A stretch of 9,641 nucleotides of DNA, taken from positions 1-9,641 of the forward strand of contig JAOZUP010000125.1 in assembly GCA_029938595.1 (NCBI GenBank). Reading direction: 5' to 3'. The stretch is from Thermoanaerobaculales bacterium. GTDB lineage: Bacteria; Acidobacteriota; Thermoanaerobaculia; Thermoanaerobaculales; Sulfomarinibacteraceae. A program made the translations under genes and the position numbers. Shown here piece after piece: positions 1 to 6,122 of this stretch (its first letter is position 1; the number at the start of each line of letters is the position of its first letter). Under the pieces are notes generated by a model. The model was not told the DNA's origin. It ran no database searches and worked only from the letters and a program-made list of their open reading frames with translations.

Positions 1-65
1 AGGCTCCGGACGGTTCATGGTTCCCCGCGTTCGTCGATCGCCTCGTCAAGGGTGAGGAGCCCTGA
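1..65 (+). CDS. C-terminal end of an unidentified upstream gene (partial)
   Basis: Frame 3 is open from the window edge to a TGA at 63-65 and encodes about 20 residues ending in a charged tail (LVKGEEP). The other two forward frames look less gene-like: frame 2 stops at 53-55 in an arginine-rich stretch, and frame 1 runs on as a non-coding-looking shadow of the next gene. The stretch is too short to assign a family. It is called only because the composition looks like a natural protein end and a 125-base gap follows before the next start. Confidence 0.4.
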   Translation, partial: APDGSWFPAFVDRLVKGEEP

Positions 66-190
66 TTTCCATGGTGCCATCTGCAGGGTGAATTCTCGGC
101 CCCACATCCGGGATTTTCCATTTCCCCGTGGTGAAGGCGGTTACTTCTCTCCCTTTTCCGGGAAAGTACCCAGCGATCGGACGGAGGTAC

Positions 191-946
191 ATGATGTCAA
201 AGATGGAGATCGCAGCCATGAAGCACGTCTACAAGGTGGACGACAGCGGCGGTGGAAAGAGTTGGTCCAAGCTCGCCCTCGGTCTGGCCGGAGTAGCGGC
301 GGGCTTGTTCTTCGCGTGGAGGCTCGGCGCCTTCGATCTGTTGTCGGTCGACAACATCGATCGTCTGGACGCGTGGTTTGCCGGCCTCGGATTTTGGGCG
401 CCACTGGTATTCGTCGTGCTGTGGATCGTTGCCGCCGTGTTTTTCCTGCCCGGTCTCGCGATCACGATCGCCGGCGGGTTGATCTTCGGTGCGGTCTGGG
501 GAACGGTGTGGACGACGGTCGGCGCCAACCTCGGCGCGATCGCGGCCTTTCTGATCGGACGGTATGCCGCGCGGGACATGGTCGAAGGCATGGTGGAGAA
601 GAATCAGGCCCTAAGGAAGATCGACGAGGGGGTCGTCCGCCAGGGTTGGCGGATGCTGCTGATCACGCGGTTGGTGCCCATCTTTCCTTTCAACGTCCAG
701 AACTACGTGTACGGTCTCACCGACATCCCGCTCAGAACCTACGTTCTGGTGACTGTACCGTGCATGCTACCGGCGACCATCGCGTTCAACTTCGCTGCCG
801 GCTCGGTGCGGACCGGAGATTTCGGGAAAACCCTGTGGTACCTCGGCGTCGCTGCCGTTTTCTTCGTCCTGCTGTCGTTGATCCCCAACGTGGTCCAAAA
901 ACGAATCGCCACCGATGAGAGCCAAGAACCTGTTACGAAGAAGTAA
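191..946 (+). CDS. TVP38/TMEM64 family (VTT/SNARE-associated domain) membrane protein
   Basis: This is an integral membrane protein of 251 residues, typical for the family. A hydrophobic segment at about 27-43 is followed by a long hydrophobic block around 74-105, a glycine-rich stretch, and the hallmark motif RLVPIFPFNVQNY at 160-172, followed by YGLT. A final hydrophobic helix lies near the C-terminus before a charged tail. The family (bacterial YdjX/YdjZ, DedA-like) is thought to act in membrane lipid or solute handling, but the substrate here is unknown. GGAGG at 183-187 fixes the start region. ATG 191 is 3 bases downstream of it and ATG 194 is 6 bases downstream, so 194 may be the real initiator; an upstream GTG at 128 has no comparable site. 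The gene is not coupled to the redox genes: a 310-base gap with a hairpin separates them. The family call is firm; the role is not inferred. Confidence 0.88.
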   Translation: MMSKMEIAAMKHVYKVDDSGGGKSWSKLALGLAGVAAGLFFAWRLGAFDLLSVDNIDRLDAWFAGLGFWAPLVFVVLWIVAAVFFLPGLAITIAGGLIFGAVWGTVWTTVGANLGAIAAFLIGRYAARDMVEGMVEKNQALRKIDEGVVRQGWRMLLITRLVPIFPFNVQNYVYGLTDIPLRTYVLVTVPCMLPATIAFNFAAGSVRTGDFGKTLWYLGVAAVFFVLLSLIPNVVQKRIATDESQEPVTKK

Positions 947-965
947 CGGCGGTGTTCTTCCCGCG

Positions 966-997
966 CCCTCGACACCGACGAAGGGTGAGGTCGAGGG
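966..997 (+). terminator. Hairpin after the TVP38 gene, possible terminator
   Basis: CCCTCGAC (966-973) pairs perfectly with GTCGAGGG (990-997). ACC (974-976) can pair with GGT (984-986) inside, leaving a 7-base loop and a 3-base bulge. It lies 19 bases after the TAA of the preceding gene, where a terminator is expected. No T-run follows, so it is not a classical Rho-independent terminator; it could instead stabilise the mRNA 3' end. Confidence 0.35.
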
Positions 998-1229
998 ATG
1001 ATTCGGGGTCGCGGTTCGATGGTGGATTCCTTGTGTTGACAGCCTTTCACCACTTGGGAGGCCCCGGCCGTCGTGGGTTGGACGATCGGAATTCCGAGAA
1101 GATTGCTAGGGAATGGATATTGCGAATTTCGGGCCGGAATCGTGACTGCGATGGTGGGGCCCCGGCCGCGACAGGTGTTCAAGATCCGCCCCATGTCTGC
1201 CATCGGTATCGCTATTCTCACAGTGGTCT
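998..1229. other. Intergenic stretch with no supported gene
   Basis: This is the remainder of the 947-1256 gap. It contains a 12-bp perfect palindrome, TCGGAATTCCGA (1086-1097), and an 11-base direct repeat, GGCCCCGGCCG (1060-1070 and 1158-1168). A TTGACA box at 1036-1041 has no matching -10 at normal spacing. One frame is open here (952-1242), but its arginine-rich, low-complexity translation and lack of a ribosome site argue against a gene. Regulatory sites for the downstream cytochrome b operon are likely in this stretch, but none can be named. Confidence 0.4.
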
Positions 1230-1248
1230 TATAATCTTTTGAGAGGAG
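1230..1248 (+). promoter_or_regulatory. TATAAT box and strong ribosome site before the cytochrome b gene
   Basis: A perfect sigma70-type -10 hexamer, TATAAT, lies at 1230-1235. The ribosome site GAGAGGAG (1241-1248) sits 8 bases before ATG 1257. No convincing -35 is visible at 16-18 bases upstream. If the box is used, the 5' leader would be only about 15 bases. The ribosome site is what decides the start at 1257 over an in-frame TTG at 1239, which lies upstream of it. Confidence 0.4.
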
Positions 1249-1256
1249 TGATATTG

Positions 1257-2201
1257 ATGACTACTCTCGTTTACATCATTGCGTACCTCGGCATCGTCTT
1301 CTTCCTCATCGCGGTTGCCGCGCGCTTCGTGTTCTGGTCGAGGATGCCTATGCATCTGAGATGGGAGCTCTACCCCGTTGCACACGAGGGGGGAGGCCGC
1401 GCCGCATACGGCGGCTCCTACCTCGAGGAGAGCGATTGGTGGCAGAAAAAGCGCCAAGTCTCCCTTCTGGGTGAGCTCAAGGTGATGGTGCCGGAGATCC
1501 TTTTCCTGGTTGCCCTGCGCGAGCACAATCCGAAGCTCTGGACTCGCTCCTTCCCATTCCACTTCGGTCTCTACCTGGTGGCCGCAGCGACGATCCTGAT
1601 GATGGTGGGCGGCGTGGTCGCTGCGGTGATGCCGGCTTCGATCGCGGGACCGGTGGCACGGGTGCTTGCGATCCTGGTGCCGCTGTTCGGTGCGGCGGGT
1701 CTGGTGCTCGGGCTCCTCGGTGCGATTGGGCTCTACCAGCGTCGTGCGAGCCGCGACATGCGGGATTACACGGCCCCGGCGGATTTCTTCAACCTGATCT
1801 TCTTTGTGGTCGCCTTCGGGATTGCGCTCCTGACCTTCCTACTGGTCGATCGTGATTTCTCGCTGGTGTCGGGCTTCGTCGCCAACTTGGTGACATTTAA
1901 CCTGGTGCCGCTGGTGGGCGGCGGCGCGGCGGCCATCCTGTTGCTGCTGTCGGTGGTGTTGCTTTCGTTCCTGGTTGCCTACATCCCCACCACCCACATG
2001 TCTCATTTCGTCGGCAAGTACTTCGCCTACCACTCCATCCGCTGGAAGGACGAACCCAACCTTCGTGGCGGCGACCAGGAGGCGACCATCCACGAGCTCT
2101 TGAACCAGCCAATTTCCTGGTCGGCGCCGCACATCAGAGGTGACGGCAAGAAAACGTGGCTCGAAGCGGCCACCGAAGAGCCGGAGGAACCACCCAAATG
2201 A
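1257..2201 (+). CDS. NarI/DsrM-like cytochrome b membrane subunit of a quinone-linked redox complex (module 1)
   Basis: This membrane protein of 314 residues probably exchanges electrons between menaquinone and the iron-sulfur protein encoded next. Hydrophobic helices are seen at about 4-27, 100-125, 131-161, 178-200 and 219-244. A polar loop (about 30-95) separates the first two and contains HLRWELYP and a tryptophan pair. Candidate haem b ligands are H33, H43, H102, H247 and H250; the pair H247/H250 follows the last helix in a THMSH motif. The C-terminal tail (about 255-314) is hydrophilic and probably cytoplasmic. The stop overlaps the next start by ATGA (2198-2201), so the two are translationally coupled. 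This pairing is that of DsrM-DsrK, HdrE-HdrD, TmcC-TmcB and HmcE-HmcF. Length and the long first loop fit DsrM/HdrE-type better than the short HmcE type found at 5433. The cytochrome b role is well supported; the exact subfamily is not. Confidence 0.82.
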   Translation: MTTLVYIIAYLGIVFFLIAVAARFVFWSRMPMHLRWELYPVAHEGGGRAAYGGSYLEESDWWQKKRQVSLLGELKVMVPEILFLVALREHNPKLWTRSFPFHFGLYLVAAATILMMVGGVVAAVMPASIAGPVARVLAILVPLFGAAGLVLGLLGAIGLYQRRASRDMRDYTAPADFFNLIFFVVAFGIALLTFLLVDRDFSLVSGFVANLVTFNLVPLVGGGAAAILLLLSVVLLSFLVAYIPTTHMSHFVGKYFAYHSIRWKDEPNLRGGDQEATIHELLNQPISWSAPHIRGDGKKTWLEAATEEPEEPPK

Positions 2202-3802
2202 AAGAGCCGCAGAGCGTCAAGGACATTGCCAAGAACTCCGGTGAACCGCTAGCACGCATCGAGGCGCTCGAGCAGATCCCGCTGCCGCCTCCGTTTGACA
2301 AGATCGACGAGGAGCCGCCGTTCGCCCAACTGACAGATGAGGAGCGCGAGAAGTTCGTGGTCCTCGACGACACGATCGCAGTCAACATCGTCAAACCGGA
2401 GTCGAAGGAGGAGGAGGACCGTCTCGTCAAGGGCTTCCTGTCCGGTCTTGAAAAGCTGATGACGGTCGAGGACAACTGGACCTTTCTGCAGCCGTTTGAG
2501 ATGTCCATGGAGCACTGTGCCCACTGTCAGACCTGCTCCGATGCGTGCCCGATCTATGAGGAGAGCGGCGAGAACGAGCTCTACCGGCCGATGTACCGCT
2601 CTGAGATCCTGCGCCGGATCTACTTCAAGTACGTCAAGAAGGCATCAACAAAGGTCCACGGCGACATCGACCTCAACTGGGAGGTCGTGGCGCGCCTGAT
2701 CGAGCTCTCCTACCGCTGCAATCTTTGCCGCCGCTGCGCCCAGACCTGCCCGATCGGCGTCGACAATGCACTGCTGTCGCGCGAGATCCGCAAGATCGCC
2801 TCGATGGAGATGGGGATTGTACCCAAGGAGCTGCACGCCGACGGTTCGGTGTTGCAACTCAAGGTCGGATCCTCGACCGGGATGACGCCGCTGGTCGTCA
2901 AGGACAACATCGAGTTCATCGATGAGGATACGGCCGAACGCACCGGCATCGAGATCGAGACCCCGTGGGACGTCCAGGGCGCCGACATTCTCCTCATCCA
3001 CAACGCGGGCGAGATCATGGCGTGGCCCGAGAACCCCGGCGCCTTCGCAACCGTCTTCGAAGCTGCCGGGCTTTCGTGGACCCTGTCATCGGAGATCGTC
3101 GCCTACGACGGCATCAACTACGGCGTCTGGTACGACGACGTCCAGTTCGCTCGTGTCGCGGTCAAACACGCCTCGGCCGCCAGGGATCTGGGCGTCAAGA
3201 AGATAGTGCTCGGCGAGTGTGGTCACGCTCACAAGGCGCTGACCGTGATTGCCGACAAGATCCTCACCGGCGACCTCAACATCCCGCGCGAGAGCTCGAT
3301 GGTCACCCTGCGTGACATTATCCGCTCGGGCAAGCTCAAGCTCGATCCGAGCCGCAACGACTTTCCGGTCACCCTCCACGACCCGTGCAATCTGGTGCGG
3401 TTGATGGGGATAGTGTCGCCCCAGCGCGAGATCCTGGAAGCGATCCTGCCGCCGGGACGCTTCCGCGAGATGACGCCGCACGGGGTCGAGAACTACTGCT
3501 GTGGTGGCGGCTCGGGTTTTGCCATCATGTCCGGCCACAACTTCTCCGACTGGCGCCACCGCCTGACCGGCCGCAAGAAGTTCCGGCAGATTCTCGAAGC
3601 CTTCCAGGACGAGCCGATGGACATCGAGCACCCGAAGTACCTCTGCGCGCCGTGCTCCAACTGCAAGGGCCAGATTCGCGACATCATCGCCTACTACGAT
3701 GCCTGGGAGAAAGCCGGCATCTACTATGGCGGTCTCGTCGAGCTCATCGTCAACGCGATGGTCGACGTCCAGCCCGGATTCATCGATTGGGAGTGGCACT
3801 AA
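2198..3802 (+). CDS. DsrK/TmcB/HdrD-like iron-sulfur protein with CCG domain (module 1)
   Basis: This is a soluble 534-residue protein with no signal peptide, expected on the cytoplasmic face of the preceding cytochrome b. An acidic N-terminal region (1-106) precedes two [4Fe-4S] ferredoxin motifs, C107-x2-C110-x2-C113-x3-C117 and C174-x2-C177-x2-C180-x3-C184, each ending in CP. The C-terminal half has a GECGH motif (C341) and one CCG unit: DPCN (C397), YCC (C434/C435) followed by GGGSG, and C483-x2-C486-x2-C489. In HdrB/HdrD and DsrK such Cys sets hold the unusual cluster that works on disulfides. By analogy this subunit may couple quinol to a thiol/disulfide partner, but no DsrC or other partner gene is seen here. 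The start at ATG 2198 has GGAGG at 2183-2187 and overlaps the upstream stop; the frame is open further upstream only inside the previous gene. The first half of the usual tandem CCG pair is reduced to C341. Confidence 0.85.
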   Translation: MKEPQSVKDIAKNSGEPLARIEALEQIPLPPPFDKIDEEPPFAQLTDEEREKFVVLDDTIAVNIVKPESKEEEDRLVKGFLSGLEKLMTVEDNWTFLQPFEMSMEHCAHCQTCSDACPIYEESGENELYRPMYRSEILRRIYFKYVKKASTKVHGDIDLNWEVVARLIELSYRCNLCRRCAQTCPIGVDNALLSREIRKIASMEMGIVPKELHADGSVLQLKVGSSTGMTPLVVKDNIEFIDEDTAERTGIEIETPWDVQGADILLIHNAGEIMAWPENPGAFATVFEAAGLSWTLSSEIVAYDGINYGVWYDDVQFARVAVKHASAARDLGVKKIVLGECGHAHKALTVIADKILTGDLNIPRESSMVTLRDIIRSGKLKLDPSRNDFPVTLHDPCNLVRLMGIVSPQREILEAILPPGRFREMTPHGVENYCCGGGSGFAIMSGHNFSDWRHRLTGRKKFRQILEAFQDEPMDIEHPKYLCAPCSNCKGQIRDIIAYYDAWEKAGIYYGGLVELIVNAMVDVQPGFIDWEWH

Positions 3803-3804
3803 TC

Positions 3805-3831
3805 GAGCTCCGTACGCGGCGTTCGGAGCTC
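3805..3831 (+). terminator. Strong hairpin right after the module 1 stop codon
   Basis: GAGCTCCG (3805-3812) pairs perfectly with CGGAGCTC (3824-3831). ACG/CGT (3814-3816 and 3820-3822) can extend the stem beyond one T-T mismatch. It begins 2 bases after the TAA. The following bases are AT-rich but hold no T-run. A second, weaker hairpin, CGGCGT/ACGCCG (3863-3868 and 3882-3887), is followed by the T-rich stretch at 3890-3900 and may serve as the actual release site. Together they probably end the module 1 transcript. Confidence 0.5.
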
Positions 3832-4003
3832 TGAATTAGTAAAATGGAAATAGGATTTTTCACGGCGTAACGTGTAGCGCGACGCCGGATTTCTGATTTT
3901 CCACCTACCCGCCTGCCCCTACTTGTGCGGGGAAGTGCTTGGCTTTCAGCGTTGCACGTTCATCATGCTCAATACTGCAGAATGCGAGACTTCACGCGCG
4001 TGT
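3832..4003. other. AT-richer intergenic region, no gene seen
   Basis: Part of the 3803-4105 gap. It is visibly lower in GC than the genes around it. It includes the second hairpin (3863-3887) and a near-match to a sigma54 promoter at 3939-3956 that fails on spacing. No open frame with a ribosome site is present. Confidence 0.4.
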
Positions 4004-4024
4004 AACATTGCAATGTGCAATGTT
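4004..4024. promoter_or_regulatory. 21-bp perfect inverted repeat, candidate operator upstream of tmcD
   Basis: AACATTGCA (4004-4012) and TGCAATGTT (4016-4024) are exact reverse complements around a 3-base centre (ATG). Within it, CATTGCAATG (4006-4015) is itself a palindrome. It lies 81 bases before the GTG start of the tmcD-like gene, in an intergenic region between two transcription units, where a dimeric regulator could bind. A second small inverted repeat, TAGAT/ATCTA, lies at 4047-4051 and 4057-4061. The dyad does not match a regulator site I can name with confidence. Confidence 0.4.
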
Positions 4025-4105
4025 TGTGTTCTGGCGCTGACGCAGATAGATTCCATATCTAACTAAAACCAAGGGACTTCCGTCAAGTTCGTAGGATGCT
4101 TCGTT

Positions 4106-5422
4106 GTGGCACGGCTGTTGCAACGCGTTGGGGACGACGAAGGGAGCGACTGGATGGTCGATCGCGAGGAGTGGAACTGGGACACGGGGAAGAAGCTGGT
4201 CTGTGATCTTCGCGCGCTTCAGGACCGGTTCGACGAGGTTCACGAGTGGGCGGTGAGTGCCGACGGCGAACGCATCGCGGCACCGGTGCTCACGGCACCG
4301 GATGTTTTTCGGGTGTGGGTCAACGACTCGCTCTGGGAGGGTGAGTACGAGAAGGCCTGGCACCTGGTTTTCGGACCCGACGGACGTTTGACCGCTCTCG
4401 TGAGGGTCGAAGACGAGTGGACGGTGGGAATTGACGGTGAGCTCTGGGACGAGCGCTGGGAGTTTGCCTGGAACCCGACCTTCAACCGCAATGGCAGCGT
4501 GATTGCGGTCCAGATCAAGGACAACATGGAGTACACGGTGGCCGTCAACGGCCGGCCGTGGGAGCAGAGGTTCCACTCCTCTAGGGGCCTCGTCGTCAGC
4601 GACGACGGCAGCCACGTGGCTGCATTGGTCCAGGTGGAGCCGCTTGCCGAGGCCGACACCGTTGGTTTCATGGAGGGGACCTGGAGCGTGGCAGTGGACG
4701 GCATGCCATGGGAGCGGAAATTCATCAATGTCTACGGGCCGGCAATCACCGCGGATGGCACCCACGTGGCTGCCGAGGTGCGTCTCGATATCTGCGACTA
4801 CACCCTGGCCGAGGATGGGGTGCTCTGGGACAACACATTCGGCTGTGTGTGGGAGCCGACGTACCGCAACGGGAGGCGGGCGATCATCGCGCCCGTACGA
4901 ACCGGTGGCTCTTGGACCATCGCCGAGAACGGTAGCCCGATCTGGGACAGTCGCTTCATGCAGCTGTGGAACCAGCGGGTGAGTGCGGACAGCGAGCACA
5001 TCGCGGCGGTGGCGGCGCCCGGATTCGGTCTCTGGACAGTGGTTGTCGATGACCGACCCTGGCGTTCCTCGTTCAATGATCTCGTCCTACCGCCGGTCTT
5101 TTCGGCGGACGGACGACGAGTCGCCGCGGGGATTCGCCACGACGGCGAGTGGGGAATTGCTGTTGACGGAGAGACCTGGGCTGAGAGTTACGACATGGTG
5201 TGGGACCCCGTCTTCACCCCCTCCGGTGATCGCGTGGCAGCCAAGGTGGAGCGAGACGGCCGCTTCGCCATCGCGGTTGATGGCAAGGTGTGGAGCCCGT
5301 GGTACGAAGCGCTGTGGGAACCGGTCTTCAGCCCCGACGGTACGCGACTGCTCATCCGCGCGGTGGAGAACGGCACCTACTTCCGGCAGGTGGTTCCTTT
5401 CGACTCCACCTTCCAGGGTTAA
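4106..5422 (+). CDS. tmcD: TmcD-like tryptophan-rich repeat protein, accessory subunit of the Tmc/Hmc-type complex
   Basis: This 438-residue protein has no signal peptide or membrane segment, so it is probably cytoplasmic. It has 27 tryptophans (about 6 percent), and from about residue 48 to 424 it is built of about ten tandem units of roughly 38 residues. Each unit follows the pattern W-x-V-A-V-D-G-x-x-W, then PVFSPDG-x-x-VAA. The second half resembles PD40/TolB-type beta-propeller strands, so a propeller fold is likely. TmcD of the Desulfovibrio Tmc complex is known as a tryptophan-rich protein of unknown function encoded with TmcB and TmcC; composition and context match that here. It opens the operon: its TAA at 5420-5422 is 10 bases before the cytochrome b start. 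The start is GTG 4106 with a weak AGGA site at 4093-4096; the frame is closed upstream by TAA at 4064. ATG 4154 is an alternative start. The repeat nature is certain; the TmcD identity is likely. Confidence 0.75.
   Translation: MARLLQRVGDDEGSDWMVDREEWNWDTGKKLVCDLRALQDRFDEVHEWAVSADGERIAAPVLTAPDVFRVWVNDSLWEGEYEKAWHLVFGPDGRLTALVRVEDEWTVGIDGELWDERWEFAWNPTFNRNGSVIAVQIKDNMEYTVAVNGRPWEQRFHSSRGLVVSDDGSHVAALVQVEPLAEADTVGFMEGTWSVAVDGMPWERKFINVYGPAITADGTHVAAEVRLDICDYTLAEDGVLWDNTFGCVWEPTYRNGRRAIIAPVRTGGSWTIAENGSPIWDSRFMQLWNQRVSADSEHIAAVAAPGFGLWTVVVDDRPWRSSFNDLVLPPVFSADGRRVAAGIRHDGEWGIAVDGETWAESYDMVWDPVFTPSGDRVAAKVERDGRFAIAVDGKVWSPWYEALWEPVFSPDGTRLLIRAVENGTYFRQVVPFDSTFQG
4247..5377 (+). repeat. About ten tandem 38-residue coding repeats inside tmcD
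   Basis: Units begin at about residues 48, 69, 105, 143, 193, 231, 270, 310, 349 and 387. The last three are the most regular (GIAVDG, AIAVDG, then PVF-S/T-P). The unit starting at 143 carries an insertion (about 178-190). The repeats are divergent at DNA level, so this is an old protein-level duplication rather than recent DNA amplification. Confidence 0.75.
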
Positions 5423-5432
5423 GGGAGGGAGC

Positions 5433-6080
5433 ATGTACGAATTCGTCCGCGGCCCTCTGGTCTGGATCGCATTCATCGGTTTCTTCGGCGGGCTGCTCTA
5501 CCGATTCATCACGATGGCGCGGCTCGCGAGGAAGGACAAGGTCGTGTACGCGACCTTTGACGCCAAGTACGGTCTGCGGTCGTTGCTCCACTGGGTGATC
5601 CCCTTTGCCGGCGTCAACATGAGGATGCGTCCGATCTACACCCTACTGTCCTATGCCTTCCACATCTGCGTGCTGGTGACACCTTTATTTTTGATGGGTC
5701 ACGCTGTCCTGTGGCAGGAGTCGTGGGGCATCAGGTGGTGGAGCCTGCCCGAGGGCATCGCCGACATCATGACCCTGGTGGTGGTTTTCGCGTGCATCTT
5801 CTTCATCATCAGGCGGTTGGTACGACCAGAGGTGCGAAACGTCAGCTATCCGTCAGACTTCCTGTTGGCGTTGCTCGTGATGGCGCCGTTCGTCACCGGG
5901 TTCGTGGCCCACCAACAGTGGCTGCCCTACAAACCGATGATCATTATCCACGGGCTCTCCGGGGCCCTGTGGCTGCTGCTCATACCGTGGACGCGGCTGG
6001 TCCACATGATGTGGTTCCCGTTCACGCGGGCCTACATGGGGAGCGAATTCGGCTCGGTGCGCCACTCGAAGGATTGGTGA
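5433..6080 (+). CDS. hmcE: HmcE/TmcC-like cytochrome b membrane subunit (module 2)
   Basis: This is a 215-residue membrane protein, close to the size of Desulfovibrio HmcE. It starts MYEFVRGPLVW, an opening typical of this group. Hydrophobic helices lie at about 8-28, 69-93, 109-127, 143-160 and 170-193. Histidines in or next to helices (H77, H90, H160, H173, H191) are candidate haem b ligands, as in the NarI superfamily. It should exchange electrons with menaquinone and pass them to the CCG protein encoded next. GGGAGGGA (5424-5430 region) lies just before ATG 5433, 10 bases after the tmcD stop. A longer open frame from 4983 runs through tmcD in another frame and is not its real start. It is shorter than the module 1 cytochrome b and lacks that protein's large first loop, so the two are not recent duplicates. 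Because tmcD precedes it, TmcC is an equally fair name. Confidence 0.82.
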   Translation: MYEFVRGPLVWIAFIGFFGGLLYRFITMARLARKDKVVYATFDAKYGLRSLLHWVIPFAGVNMRMRPIYTLLSYAFHICVLVTPLFLMGHAVLWQESWGIRWWSLPEGIADIMTLVVVFACIFFIIRRLVRPEVRNVSYPSDFLLALLVMAPFVTGFVAHQQWLPYKPMIIIHGLSGALWLLLIPWTRLVHMMWFPFTRAYMGSEFGSVRHSKDW

Positions 6081-6122
6081 TGATGCATATCTGTGATCTG
6101 CACTCGATGGGGGAAGAGCGGC

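Noticed and set aside
1036..1041. Perfect TTGACA -35 box
   Set aside because: The region 16-18 bases downstream is GC-rich (around 1059-1064) with no -10 element.
952..1242. 96-codon open frame in the gap upstream of the module 1 cytochrome b
   Set aside because: Arginine-rich low-complexity translation, no ribosome site, and the overlapping hairpin, palindrome and promoter box argue for non-coding DNA.
3939..3956. Possible sigma54 promoter (TTGGC ... TTGCA) in the gap before tmcD
   Set aside because: There are 11 bases between the GG and GC elements instead of the required 10, and the -24 part does not continue as GGCAC.
3992..4999. 335-codon minus-strand open frame opposite tmcD
   Set aside because: The plus-strand frame carries clear tandem repeats with a shared motif, while the minus-strand product is an unstructured shadow of them.
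4983..5432. Upstream extension of the hmcE frame
   Set aside because: It lies inside tmcD in another frame and is serine/arginine-rich; the typical MYEF start with a strong ribosome site at 5433 is clearly the real one.
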